NCBI GenBank assembly: GCA_017311315.1
Contig: CM029626.1
Coordinates: 30,012,869-30,076,868, forward strand
Length of the DNA stretch: 64,000 nt
From: Dendrocalamus latiflorus
Taxonomy: Eukaryota; Streptophyta; Magnoliopsida; Poales; Poaceae
Reading direction: 5' to 3'
Shown here: piece after piece, positions 10,750-22,236 of the stretch
Numbering within the stretch: the stretch's first letter is position 1
How the letters are laid out: the number at the start of each line of letters is the position of its first letter
Made by a program: the position numbers and the translations under genes
Notes under the pieces: model-generated
The model's input: only the letters and a program-made list of their open reading frames with translations
The model's database searches: none
What the model was told of the DNA's origin: nothing

Positions 10750-12395
10750 TAGGGATGGCAATTGTGCCCGTTTACCCGTATACCCGTGGGTAAATACCCT
10801 AATAGAGTCGGGTATGGGATAGATTTTTTACCCACGGATAGGAAAATGAAAGAAAATTTCTGCCCATTGGGTAAACAGGTACGAGTATGAGTTAGCTCTA
10901 TCCGTACCCGTCTCGCCCATTTATCCGTGAAATAGACTGACAAGTGGGCCCCTAAAACCAGTAAACCCTAGGTCTCCAGTCCACTACCGCACGTCCGCAC
11001 CACGCCTCCAAAAGCCGAATCTCAGGCTCTCGGCCCTCCGCCCCTCGCTCCAGTCTCCAGTGCCAGCCGCCGCCTCTCCGCCCCTCGCTCCGCCGCCCCT
11101 CGCCGCCCCTCGTCGCCCCTCGTTCCGCCGCTCGTTCCGCCGCCCATCGCCGTCCTTCGTCGCCCCTCGCCGCCCCTCGTTCCGCCGCCCCTCGCCGCCC
11201 CTCGCCGCCCCTCGTTCCGCCGCTCCTCCACCGACCAGATCCGGCCGCCTCATCGCCTGTCGCCCCTCTCCGCCGCGACTGCCAGGTCCTCCGGTCCTCG
11301 CTTCTTTCCTCAGGTGAGCCTCCTCCGGTCCTCCCTTCTTTTCTGCACGCTTAGGTGATGAGAACTGCCTGTTACAGGTTCTCCAGCAAGGTCTGTACAG
11401 TTTGTGTGGCATTGGACTGTCTTCAAAGTCCAAGCAGGGAAGGTTTCTCCTCATTTTTATTTAGAACCATTTGGGAACCTGCTTGTTGTAGTGGTATTAA
11501 ATTAAATTTTACCTCAGTGTTATCACTTATCTCCACTTGTACGCCGATGCTATTAGTGTCCTTCAAATCAAATGTGCAGTGAAATCGGAATTGAGCTTGT
11601 CATATGAATTGACAATTTGATCTGTGGGGTTTTTTACCCTAATTTATTCTGAAGATTTGGGGTAAGTGACAAATCCAATATTGAAATTTGCAGTGCATCT
11701 GGAAGGGGTGGTGGACTGGTGGTGGAGGATGGGCTCGGGGTGGAGGTGGATTCAGTGGGCGTGGTGGAGGGCGTGCTGGCCATGGGCGAGGGAGGGGAGG
11801 GCGTGGCCATCGGCAAGTTTCTGCTGAAGATGTGGATGCTGACTTGGACAAGTACCACGAGGAAGCAATGCAAATCAGCTAGATGGTTCTCTCACTGCCT
11901 TGCTTGGATTCAACACAACTAACTAGTAGGTCTTCCTTGGTCTTCTTTTGTAGGAATAGTACATTAATTAGATTGTGACTGTTGAGCGTGTTTTGGGGGG
12001 AATGCTTAAGCTTAACCTGGTTGGGGAGAAGCTAGCTCCATTTGCATTTAGCCAGCAGCATGTTGGGTGGTAATGAAATGGAGAGAAAGGTGTACATTGT
12101 GGTGAGAGCTGCAGCCTGTTTCTTTGTTGCTCTGAAGTGAAGCAGAGCAGGGAATAAAAAGTTCCGTCTGTCATGTAATGGGACGGAACCATGTAATGTC
12201 TGTCATGTATGGACTTATTTTGATCATGTCTGTCATGCAGGTAAACGGGTATGCCCGTGGGCGACGGTTACCCGCGGGCGACGGGTATGGGCGAGGTTTT
12301 TCGCCCGTCGTCTTTCGCGGGTATACCCGTGGGCGCAAATCGGGGTTGCGGGTACGGGTATGGGCGAGCACTACCCGTACCCGCCGCGTCTAATC
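10750..12395. mobile_element. Degenerate hAT-like segment with captured exons
   Basis: It starts TAGGGATGGCAATTGTGCCC followed by ACCCGTATACCCGTGGGTA-type repeats. Near 12240-12395 come the complementary GGGTATGCCCGTGGGCG and CGGGTACGGGTATGGGCG repeats. Elements with TAGGGATGGCAA ends and ACCCGTA subterminal repeats are common in grasses. The expected right end is missing. Between the arms lie a GC-rich 5'UTR-like stretch (about 10980-11320, CCCCTCGCCG repeats) and an ALY/REF-like last exon, so this segment rather than the CACTA may have done the capturing. Confidence 0.5.
11694..11882 (+). pseudogene. Captured ALY/REF (THO4-type) mRNA export factor last exon
   Basis: After a plant-like intron end (TTGAAATTTGCAG, 11681-11693) the frame reads a Gly/Arg-rich stretch (GGGGWARGGGGFSGRGGGRA, then GRGRGGRG) and finishes SAEDVDADLDKYHEEAMQIS before TAG (11880-11882). 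RGG repeats followed by a DADLDKYH.EAMQ tail are the C-terminus of ALY/REF (THO complex subunit 4) adaptors, which carry spliced mRNA to the export receptor. The RNA-recognition domain is absent. The following 300 bp look like the captured 3'UTR. Confidence 0.75.
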
Positions 12396-12554
12396 AGAAG
12401 AAGGTGAAAAAAATTATCTGAGTATGCTTTTTGGTTCTTCCAAGCTGTTCCTAGTAATTTAAGTTTCAAATCCATGTGCTCTGCAAATGAGGCGGATTTC
12501 TCTGTTTCTGGACATAAAGATGGTTCAATTTCTTTTTGAATGCTTCCAAGCTAC

Positions 12555-13443
12555 CAAGGTTATTAAGGCGACGCTTAAGCGTCGCCTAAGCGGTAAGGCG
12601 GTAGAGGGGTGGCAAGGCGTCGCCTCGCCTTACGTGCGTGCGTAAGGCAGCTGCTAAACCAGAGAGATAGCGGGCAGCTGGGCAGGAAGAAGGCGGAAAG
12701 AAGACGGCGGAAGGCGCGGGCTAAGTTTACCTCACGTCCTCGCGCCGCCTCCGCCTCCAGGGCGCCGTCAAGCCGCCGAGGCCGCCGTTCACCCTCCACT
12801 GGTTGAGCCGGGGTTGAGCCGAAGAGCTGAACTGGAGGCGCCTCCACTGGAAGCTCCCATTATTCAGCTGGCTGGAGTGAGCAAGAAAGGAAGCAAAATG
12901 AAGAAAGCATGCACGAGAGAAAGGAGAGAACCAGAGAGCAAGAAGAAGGGATAAGGCAAAGGAAGAAGAGCCAGTGAGTGGCTCTGGACGCTCAGCCGAA
13001 TGGGAAAAGTAGAGGAGAGAGAAAGAAAAGGAGAGAGAGAGGAGAATGGAGAGAAGGAAAAAAAATGAGTGGTCTGGAGTATTCGGCTGCACAGGAAGTA
13101 AAGGAGAGAGATTACGTGGAGAGAGAGAGGAGAATGGAGAGAAGGAAAATGAGTGGTCTGGAATGTTCGGCTGCACAGGAAGCAAAGGAAGAGAGAGATT
13201 CGGTGAGGAGACATTAATTGTGAGCAAAGAACTTAGTATAATGTTGTTAAATCATTTTATTAGCTACATAGGTTCAAGAATTAGCAATAATAAGATATAT
13301 ATGTGCTGCTAAAATGCTCATTTTATTTACTGCCCTTTAACGCCTTAGGATATGTAAAGCGTCGCCTCGCCTCACGCCTTACCGCTTAAAAGGTGTGAGG
13401 GGGGTGGGTCGCCTTACCTCGCCTTACCGCCTTAATAACCTTG
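12555..13443. mobile_element. Nested hAT element, 889 bp, perfect 8-bp TSD
   Basis: The ends are CAAGGTTATTAAGGCGACGC and the inverted GCCTTACCGCCTTAATAACCTTG. The direct duplication CAAGCTAC is perfect (12547-12554 and 13444-13451). Subterminal GGCGTCGCCT/AAGCG motifs are repeated at both ends. The interior (12650-13210) is purine-rich AGGAGAGAGAG sequence with no transposase. An 8-bp duplication and short TIRs make it hAT. It lies inside the CACTA, so it arrived later or moved with it. Confidence 0.9.
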
Positions 13444-14103
13444 CAAGCTACACGTTTACTTATTAACCTAAACTGAATTCATCACAGCTAGAGTTATATT
13501 TTATCTAGCTACTTATTTATAATTCTGCTGTCCACTCCTGTTATAGTGCAGCATGTCTTGATGCCATTCAGCTATCTCTGAGCTGGAGTGCAAATGGGAT
13601 TATACTTGTATTCTTTAAGTCCATAAATTGTGTACCCTGCATGACCATAAACTGCAAGTGTAAGTTGAAGATGATGTAGATTACAAAACAAAAAAGCTAT
13701 TTTTGGTATAGCATAGTCTGTCTTTTATGTCTCATTAATTGTTCCAGATTTCTTTGGAAGCACCTGTCAAAAATCAATCTCATCATTTTGTATTCTTTTC
13801 TTAGTATACTGTTTGTATTACTCTTCTCTTATATAATAAGCTGCTCTGCTCGATCTTTTTTTAGCATATAATGGAATTTATGTACTTGCTATAACCCATT
13901 GATCATGTGCCAATGAACAATACATGTTTAAAACTACATTGCCCATGCTTATGTTTTCCATTACAGACTACATTGCATTACTGGTAGCTCCATGATCTTA
14001 TTTTAATCATTCGAGTCTATATGCACAGTAACTGACATCTAACATGATTACTCGTCATATATGTTTCAAGCTAACACTTTCAAACTGATTTCACATGTTT
14101 CAG

Positions 14104-14659
14104 AAGAAAGAAAAATATAAGGATACAGAATCCACTGCAATTGATCTCTTCAAGGACACACATTGCAGCAAGACAATTGGTTTTAGTGAACTTGTGAAGA
14201 ATGCTATCGTAAGTATTTGATTTCTCTTTTTTTGCCTCTTTGACATGAATATATTGGAAAATGCCCCCATAGTACAATATGAAAGACTAATTTAATTGTA
14301 TATGATGCTAGGCTGCTATGGAAGCTATTGTGGCTGAACCAGTTGAAGAAGGACAGCAGCTAAAGTCTTCTACTGAAGTGGTTACCAAAGTTTTGCCAAA
14401 GTCAAGTTTCCTTCGAAATATGGGTCTGCAGTCTGCCACCAAGACAAGTGAAAGAGGTGCTGTTAGTGCGCAGGTGCAAGATCTCCAGGCTCAACTAGAG
14501 ACGGAGAAGCAAGAATCTGCAGGACTTCGGGAAGAGGTTGGTGTCTTGAAGGCGCAGGCAAAAGAATATGCACAAGAGATTGATAGTGTAAAGAAGGCAC
14601 AATATGATATACTCAACAGCTGGTTCGTCAACTACTTAACTTTAATCAGAGTCAGGTGA
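14104..14659 (+). pseudogene. En/Spm (Ptta-type) transposase C-terminal remnant
   Basis: Two exons are visible. The first, 14104-14208, lies between TTTCAG and GTAAGT and encodes YKDTESTAIDLFKDTHCSK then GFSELVKNAI. The second, 14312-14659, follows GATGCTAG and encodes AAMEAIVAEPVEEG, a central region and a coiled coil (VQDLQAQLETEKQES...VGVLKAQAKEYAQEID). This order matches the C-terminal part of plant CACTA proteins in Pfam Transposase_24 (Ptta/En/Spm). That class is thought to bind subterminal repeats, like maize TnpA. Upstream coding exons are not recognisable, so it is a remnant. Confidence 0.75.
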
Positions 14660-15569
14660 CTCCTTGAAATTTTAGGGCCTGTTGTGAGCATGAGCACATA
14701 CAAGTTTATGCTGTATCCATCACTTTTCTCATGATGTTAAAGCTGTTCTGGTTAGTTGCTTTAAAGTTAGGTGACTTTACTGTTTTATTTTTGTAATTGG
14801 AGTTTTGGTTGAACTTGTACTGTTTCTTACTTGTGCTATTTGGTGAACTTATACTATGGTCTGATGGGTCTAGTTTGGTCAAACTATGTTGTTGTTTCCA
14901 AATTTATGGTTGATGTTTGAACTCTCATCTTTGTATGTATGCAATGAATTGATAAAATGTATTGTTGTTTATTGCAGCAATTTTCAAATAGGTACGGTGA
15001 AACAGTTCTGGCTGCTAAAGTCCAAATAATAAGGCCCATGAATTTATCCACGAATCAAAAAAGCTAAATGGGTTTTAAATGGGCAAAAATCAGGCCTAAA
15101 GCCTATTTAAGAACAGGCTAAATTTTAGTCTAAACTAAATTTAAATGGGTCAAGCCCAATAATCTATGACGACGAAATTTGTCACGATATTCTTTACACG
15201 TCACTTGCCACGTCATCTGCCATGTCAACTTCGCCACGTTAGCGTCCATGTGGCAGCTCCCTAGGCAACGATCCGTGACGTTTTTCATGACAATCTGGAG
15301 CGTCATAGTTGATTGTGACGAAAATGTACTGTCACTAAAACTATGATGTTTTTTGTTGTTTCGTCATGGAAGGTGTTTAGAGACGCACCTTCTGTGACAG
15401 TAGCCTTTTCGTCACTGAGTCGTCACAAATTGGGTACAGTGACAAAAAAACCACTGTTTGTGACAATATTTAATTGTCATAGAAGGCCTGTTGTGTTGTA
15501 GTGACTCTAAAAATATTGCTTTCTGTAAAATAACCATTCAGCCATCTTTTGGTAGGCCTTGTATACTAT

Positions 15570-16180
15570 TAGGGGTGGAAAAAAAGCTCGAGGCTCGTGA
15601 GTTAGCTTGGCTCGTTGAAGGTTCGGCTCGGCTCGGCTCGGCTCGTGACACAAACGAGCCGAGCCGAGCCGGCTCGAAAGCCGCTCGTTAGGCTCGGTAG
15701 GCTCGGTCGGTCCAGCTCGGCAGCGTCTACGGCCCATCACGTGTGAACGACTCAGTACAGCAGTAGTAGTATGTATGTATGCATACCAATTTTCACACCT
15801 CTTTTGTCTCTGAGAGGTATTATTAAAGTACACGTTACTCTTTTCTCTGTTAATTTCACATATGGAAAGGAAACCATAGAACTTATCATTCAGAAAAACA
15901 AATATGAAACATAAAAAGAAAGGTTAAAGACACTCAAAAGTCAAAACGAGTTGAGGTCGAGCTTTTCAGAAAAGTCAATTTGCATATTCCACGTAACGAG
16001 CTTAACGAGCCTAACGAGCCGAGCTCGAGCTTTTCAGAAAAGTCAATTTGTATATTCCACCTAACGAGCCTAACGAGCCGAGCCGAGCTTTTTAACGAGC
16101 CGAGCCGAGCTTCTCTTTTAGCTCGTTAGTTTAACGAGCCGAGTCGAGCCTCCTCTCTAACGAGCCTTCACGAGCCGAGC
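15570..16180. mobile_element. GCTCG-rich hAT element, copy A, right end lost
   Basis: The left end TAGGGGTGGAAAAAAAGCTC is preceded by TATACTAT (15562-15569), as in the complete copy B element (35749-36363). The right end is missing: after about 16150 the sequence picks up extra GAGCC repeats and jumps into a retroelement gag fragment at 16181. Confidence 0.85.
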
Positions 16181-16470
16181 CCGTCACCGGCACTGCGACG
16201 ACCAACCCCGTCACCGGCACCGCGGCGACCAACCCCGTCACCGGCACCTCGACGACCAACCCCGTCACCGGCACTGCGACGACCAACCCCGTGGTCGAAG
16301 ACGTCGACGCTGGCGCGGCGACGACCGACCCCGCCGACGCGACGGCAGCCGACCTCGCCGCCCTCGCCGCAACCCTCGCCGGTAGCGCGGACCGGGCAGT
16401 TCGAGGTAGCCACAATGGAGCGACCGGCAGCTCGGGAGCTCGCGACGCGGTCGTGCCCGCGCCGATCCGT
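16181..16470 (+). pseudogene. Gag N-terminal fragment of the 39.6-kb element family
   Basis: This 290-bp stretch is almost identical to 40061-40350 at a constant offset. It includes the TNPVTGTA repeat region and the VVEDVDAGAATTDP tract. It is cut on both sides, joined to a hAT element on the left and a minus-strand LTR tip on the right. Confidence 0.9.
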
Positions 16471-16640
16471 TTAAGGTTTTTCTTAAAATGCTTTTCAAAT
16501 CCAGCTTTTTCAAAAACAGAAATTCAGGGCAAATCCAAATTCAAACTTAGGCACAAAAATACTTATTTTAATTTTAAATTTTATTTCATTCCATTTTTAT
16601 TATTTATTTAATTTTTTTAGCAAAAATTTGGGATGTTACA
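16471..16640 (-). repeat. Tip of a TGTAACATCCC-type LTR, reverse orientation
   Basis: Read on the minus strand it starts at 16639 with TGTAACATCCCAAATTTTTG and is AT-rich, like the first part of the solo LTR at 17148. The rest of that LTR is missing. Confidence 0.55.
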
Positions 16641-17147
16641 CGCAGCCTGTGCTCCTTCGCCGAGTATGGCCCGAGGAGCGCAACGACGGCGCGCTCTGCA
16701 TCTTCTAGCCGAGGCACTACGCACAAAAATGCGACATCACCCAGAAGAAATTACGTGATCATGCAAATGCGTGCATCTCCAACAGTCGGAGGACTTACAA
16801 GGAGTGGAGGGTCTTAGAAGGCAGGAAACGGTCAGACGGACGCCATCCTTCCGGACACTTTCCTGTACATCGTACTACCACCGGCCAGAGAGCTGTGCCG
16901 CACCATACATGGTGAACTCCTCAGCAAGGTCACGCATGTTGAACCGGCAGGTGATACCGGCAAGCCTCCGCGCCTTCTGCGCGTCGTCGGACATCGGCTC
17001 CACGTATGGTGAGCTGTTGAATGATATTGGCTGTCCCCAGCATGCCAGACCGCTCTTGCTCGTCACGAGGTAGTAGAACCACCGACGCGTCCAACCGGAC
17101 TCCCATTTCCCTCGCGCAGCCCATGCAGGAAAGAGCCCCGCACACTG

Positions 17148-20100
17148 TGTAACATCCCAAAATTTGGCTTTCTGGAAAAATTTAAATTCAAATTAATTAT
17201 TTTAAAGTAATTGGATTTTACTTGGCTTTTATTTGATTTTCTGGATTTTATTTCAAAATTTAAAGCAAGAAAATGTATTTTAAATATTTTATTAAAGCCA
17301 AAAAGGGAAAATTATACTTTTCCTAGCCTCTCCTAAAATATTAAATATTATTTGAGAATTTTCTGAAATTTAAAATCAATTTGCAAAGTTAAAAAGTATT
17401 TTATAAATTATTAAAATGCAAATCTGAAATTAAAAGTATTTTTAATAAGTCTAAAATGCTTCCAGGAATATTTTATGATTTTTCTGGAATTTTTAGACAT
17501 TAAATATTAATTTTCCAAGCTTTTATAAAGTTTCTAGTAATTTCTGAAATTTATTCCGAAAATAAAAATCAAATTATTCCTAGCCCGCCACGTGTCGCTC
17601 TCAGATTGAATCAACCTCTCTCCACGTTTTAATCCTAGCCATCCACCACAACTTACCCCTTCATAAAATCCAAAGCCTCTCATACACCCACTTGCCACGT
17701 GTCACAAATCCGACGGCCCGTACCCCTTCACTAATTCACCCTCTCTATGACACATGGGGCCCCCTTGTCATATCCTTCTTCTACCTTCCTTTCTTCCTCC
17801 TCCCACCCTCTCTCTCCACCTCCATTAATACCGAAATTATAGCTTCAAAATCCCGCGCTTCTCCCTCATAAAATCTCGATTAAATGGTGGAAACGGATCC
17901 TCTATCAATTACCTCCATTCCTCCGGCCGTTTCCCCTCAAATTTCGCCCCCTAATTGCGGATTTCATTAACTCCGGCGAGCTCCCCATTTTCGGCCGCCC
18001 CTCCTCCCATGGCCTATAAATACCGCCCTTCCCCTCCCCTCTTTTCACCCCGCCTCCCACAGCCCCTCTCCTCCTCCTTTCGGCCGCCCCCCATTGCCTC
18101 ACCGCCGCCCCCATCAAAAGCCGCCGGCCATCCCGCCTCCCGTCGCCGCCGCCGGTAAGCCGCCGCCGACCCCCCTCATCCCGCCGCCGCTCGCCGCCCC
18201 CACCTCCGGCCGCCTGCCGCCGGCGAGGCCGCCGGCCGTGCGCCTCCCGAGCCGGCCGAGCGCGCCGCCCGCGTGGCCTCCACGTCGGCCGGCCTTGCCC
18301 GCGTGGTCGCCCGCGTGGCCTCCACCTCGCGCCCGCATGGCGCCATGTGGCCGGCGCGCCACGTCGGCAAGGCCCATGGTCCGTGGATCCGGTCCACGGT
18401 AGACCGGACCTACCCGTCATTCAAATAACTTTCCCGCTCAAGAAATTCGAAATTTGCTGACGTCATAAATGGCATTTTCCAATACAAAAATAATTCCCGA
18501 AATCCGGTTTTTCCTTTTTCCCTCCTATTTAATCTTTCGGAAGCCATAACTTTCTCGTTTTAACTCCGATTTGAGCCGTTCAAATTTCTAAATTTTTCGA
18601 AAATCCTAAACTATCAAAATATGGACTCTTTTTGAATTTTTGAATTTTATTTAAATTTTGTTTGATTTTATTTGTTTTGTTTGTCTGTCTTTTCGCGCGT
18701 AGATTCCGCCGTCGCCGAGGAACTCGTCGAGTCGCAGCAAGAAGACCCAAACAGCACTCAAGAAGGCAAGTCTCCTTTGATCATCTTGAACCTATGATTT
18801 CGAAATGTTTTAATTATTTTAAATTATGTGCATTGCTATTTATATAAAATATTAGTTCAAATCTTAAGGGTTAGTTAAACCAACCTTGTTATACCCTCTA
18901 TTGAAATTGAATGCCATGTACCTTTGTCACCCTAGAATTTCATTTGTCTCAATAATGAGATTATTACTGAATCTTTGTGAATAGTGGAATGGTAGTATAA
19001 TGCTTAGTCTCGCTATTTAATACCTTTGAAATCTTGAAAATGGGAAATTATGATTTATTGTAATACCCCTGTGTTTATGAAAATTAGTGGTAATTGGAGT
19101 TGCCACTGTTCTGTTAAAATAAAATAAAATGTGAAAATTGGTTTAGATTAGGGTGGATGGTTAGTTTGGATTGGTGCAGGAAGCACGAGATCTTGTAATG
19201 TGTATGTTCCACCCTAGTCAATTAAGGACCGACGCTTGTGTTTGTCCAGACTGAGCATTAACCGTACAACCACAAGTCTATATGGGTACGACCTAGCTGA
19301 CTAACTTACAATAGTCTAGTTTAGGTGCCACCAGTGGAAAGTGGATGCCAGGGATGGACTGGTTATTCACAGTGAGGGACAGGGATTTACTGTACTCATA
19401 TGGCGCAAGAGGGGGCTTCGGTTCGGGCGGTTAGCCTACCTGCGGTGAAACCTCAGCGGGTGGTATCTAGCTAGATTAGAGTAAGGTAAAAGCTTTGTGA
19501 TATTTTATCTGGGTCTCATGCCAAAGGAAGCGTGTTGACTTTTAGGATAATTTATATCTTGTGGGTAAAGTTGTACAACCTCTGCAGAGTGTAAAACTAT
19601 TCGAATAGCCGTGCCTACGGTCAAGGGCGGGCAAGGAATGCATTCACATGGTAGATTTCTGGTTTTGTTTTAAAATCAAAAGTTTTGTATTCCGGGAGTG
19701 GAGGGAACTCTCGGAAGGGTATCCTGGCGGTTGGAGCCAGAGAGGGTGGATTTAACCCGCAGTATTAAACTTGTTCAAGTTGTTGGCTAGTGTTGGTAGA
19801 TGGAACCTTCACTAGAAAGTTAATGATAGTTTCTGCTAAAACATTTACTTTATTAACTTGATGCCTTCGAAAATAATTAGTAGTAATTGAATTTTAAAAT
19901 GTTGCTTTGTGCAAAAGAACCATATAGCCTTCCTTTGTTAAGCCTGCATCTATGCATCTTTCCCAAGACTTGCGGAGTACATTCATGTACTCACGTGCTA
20001 CACTTCAAATTAACTCTCAGAGGAGATCGAAGCTCAAGAGGTGAACTACGACTACTTCGTGGATGGATTCGTCGAAGGCTTTCCGGAGAACTAGATTGCG

Positions 20101-20361
20101 TTTCCCCAGTCAATTGCCTGTGGCATATTGATGGGTCTTGCTTTAGTTTCTTTTTGCTTCCGCTGTAATTTTTCTTTTTGGTGTGAGGTCTTAAAACCTC
20201 ATTTGTAATAAAGACTTCGAGGTCTGTAATCTCGATTATGATAATAAAGCGTTGTTGGCAATGTATCATCTTTTCTGTTTGAACTGTGTGTACTAGCGTT
20301 GATCTGGGACTAGTACTGTAATGCACAGGAGGTCCAGGAGTTTCTACTCCGGGGTCTCACA
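17148..20361 (+). mobile_element. Solo LTR, 3.2 kb, gypsy-type, TSD CACTG
   Basis: It begins TGTAACATCCCAAAATTTGG and ends CCGGGGTCTCACA (TG...CA), with CACTG on both sides (17143-17147 and 20362-20366). No internal retroelement sequence is present, so it is a solo LTR left by LTR-LTR recombination. It contains a TATA box, a GC-rich leader-like zone (18020-18400) and, near the 3' part, the CTATTCGAATAGCCGTGCC motif (19597-19615) shared with the other long LTRs here. Lengths above 3 kb and this organisation suggest a grass Ty3/gypsy family; I do not assign the lineage. Confidence 0.9.
18015..18022 (+). promoter_or_regulatory. LTR TATA box
   Basis: TATAAATA lies in CCCATGGCCTATAAATACC, with AT-rich U3-like sequence upstream and a C-rich pyrimidine leader downstream. 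That is the layout of an LTR promoter, with transcription expected to start about 30 bp downstream. Confidence 0.6.
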
Positions 20362-20933
20362 CACTGCTTCCTCAGCACGAAGTTGACGCTGCCGAAGCTC
20401 GATTCCGCTACCCCCTCGAGCTTTTTTGGCTGACAGTGCGCATCATGCAGAATAGCGAACATAATTGCACTGGGACGCCGACCCTCTTTCCGCAGTGCCC
20501 AAGCGAACACAGCCAGGCGGACTATCGCACTGGGGGTCAGCTGCACCAGCTTCAGCTCGTACGCCCGCAAGACCGCGCCGACGAAGAGTGTCGAGGGCAT
20601 CCGCAGCCCGGCATCGAAGAATGCGACAAAGACAATAGCTTCCGCCTCCGTCGGTTGCGGTTCTGTCTCGGTGGGGCCGGGTAGACGAGCCCCATCACAC
20701 TCCGCGATCTTCCCCTCCCGGACAAGTCTCTAGAGCATCTCTTCAGTAACGCGGCTTCGCCCCAACACGCGAGAGCAGCGGCCCCCCAAGTGCTCCATGG
20801 CGTCCCACCGCTTGTTGACGTGCGCTCTTCCTCGCACCATCAGCGAGTACTCCCCCGGGGGAGGCGACAGATCGTACCGGTCAGACGAGGCGCTGCCGCT
20901 GAGCTGGCGGGCGGGATCATCGTGGCAAGCCAT

Positions 20934-21867
20934 TCCTCTTTGAGATAGGGCGCTAAAACAGCAGGAGCAGGGGTGGATTGCGCGGGCAGCGGAAGAAAGA
21001 AGACACCAGAATGACCAAGGCGAAGGAGCGTACCCAGGCCGATAGCGACGCCTTATAAAGCTGGCTCAACCCCCCACCAGCGCAGCGTAACTGGCGGGAG
21101 CCTAGCGGTTCAGCTGCCCACGACCGAGAAGCGCAACCGCTTGCAACTGGGGGCGTACGCGGGCAGGTGGGCAGACGGCACACGACGCGCCCATGGCATC
21201 CCGCCACGTATCCCGCCCTTCTAAGGAAGGGGCGAACGGCCGCGGTCGTGCGACCGCTGACAGCCCACGATGCGCCAATCATGGCCCGCCGCGTGTACAC
21301 CCCGAGTGGGAAAGCACCTATGGCTGCAGCAGCCTGCTCCTGCCAGCCCAGGGGTTGGCGCGATTCTAGGAGCCATTAAAGCGCACCACCAGACTGTGGA
21401 GCCACACCCACTTCACGCCCACGAAAAGCCATTGGCGCGAGGTCTGCCTCCGCTCCAACTCCGCCTTCGCGGCCCAAAGAACCTACGGCTGAGGGTGGCC
21501 CGAGCAACCATCGACCCCGTCAAACCGGACGCGACTTCGACCCTGACTTCGACCCCGCCAAACCGGACGCAACTTCGACCTTGACTTCGACTCCGACGTC
21601 TACGTTGACGTCGGCCCTCGATCTCGATATTGAACTCGGCTTCGACCTTCGGTCTGGGCGGCAACCTCGACCCCACTGCGGCAGGGCCCTGTGGACGACG
21701 AAGGCTTCGCCAACCCGCCCAGCGCCATACCTTCGCGGCAGGGCAAACACCACACCAAGCAGTAAGGCTCCGATGAACGTTGGGAAAGCTCACAGGCCGG
21801 GACGGAGGGGCCAAAGGGCTCGGCAACATGGCTTCAGCCCGTGAAGCCCTTCACCATGAGAGGCTCC
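20934..21867. repeat. Non-coding 3' part of element 2
   Basis: This region lies between the 5' end of the antisense gene and the 3' LTR. It contains degenerate CTTCGACC/GACTTCGA repeats (21530-21660). Its last 60 bp (GGCAACATGGCTTC..GTGAAGCCCTTC) match the bases just before the 3' LTR at 50628. The 65-bp array found in element 1 is absent here. Confidence 0.6.
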
Positions 21868-22114
21868 TGTTGTAGGGGTGGCCCCCACCTAAGCCTAGCA
21901 GGCCTGTTAGAGGAATGTAAGACCCAAAATGGGACATGTGTAATGACATGAGCGCCCCTGAGGGAAATACTCGGGTATAAGGGTATTATTGTAAAAGCAC
22001 TCCCTATGTGGATATATATACAACACAGGCCATGGGGAGAAGCTTTAAGCCACTGCTCACCTAACTCTCCACTACCATACTCTCTCTCTCTCTGTTTGGT
22101 CTGTAACCACAACA
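21868..22114 (+). mobile_element. 3' LTR of element 2
   Basis: This 247-bp LTR runs from TGTTGTAGGGGTGGCCCCC to GTCTGTAACCACAACA and is diverged from the LTRs at 39577 and 50628. No matching 5' LTR is present in the window. With the gag and antisense fragments it forms a wrecked relative of the 39.6-kb element. Confidence 0.85.
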
Positions 22115-22236
22115 TCGTCCATGTGCAAGCAATCGAAAGCACGCGGAAGTAGTTGAAGACTATAGGCCAGTTGAAGTCTACAGCGTAGTCGTAATCAAAA
22201 GTGTGGCCGTAACCAATAGAGTGGTAGTGTTCCAAC

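Larger units (their letters stand above)
10251..15503. mobile_element. CACTA (En/Spm) transposon, 5.25 kb, non-autonomous
   Basis: The element starts CACTACAAGAAACATGGCC and ends GGCCTGTTGTGTTGTAGTG, a CACTACAA terminal inverted repeat extended by GGCCTTCTATGAC on both sides. A 3-bp ACT duplication flanks it (10248-10250 and 15504-15506). Copy B has the undisturbed target TGTTTACTCTAAAAA with a single ACT (35683-35685). Subterminal regions carry many copies of TGACGA/CGTCAT-type motifs (10275-10460 and 15165-15490). Inside are a degenerate hAT-like segment with an ALY/REF exon, a complete nested hAT (12555-13443) and a remnant of the plant En/Spm transposase. No intact TnpD-type transposase remains. 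Confidence 0.95.
16641..20933 (-). pseudogene. Antisense 'putative gypsy type transposon' gene, element 2, interrupted by solo LTR
   Basis: Minus-strand frames in 20933-20368 (starting MACHDDPARQLSGS) and 17147-16690 are homologous to exon 1 of the antisense gene at 47923-47018. Shared landmarks are AIVFVAFFDAGL, LTPSAIVRLAVFAWALR, SSFGSVNFVLR, ARRLAGITCRFNMRDLAEE and MYGAA. The plant-specific family is annotated as 'putative gypsy type transposon' (Pfam Transposase_28); its biochemical role is unknown. The copy has stops and frameshifts, and a 3.2-kb solo LTR sits between the codons after FVLRKQC. Downstream exons are missing. Confidence 0.8.

Noticed and set aside
17905..18420. Gly/Arg-rich minus-strand frame of 171 codons
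   Set aside because: It lies in the GC-rich leader of the 3.2-kb solo LTR and is compositional.
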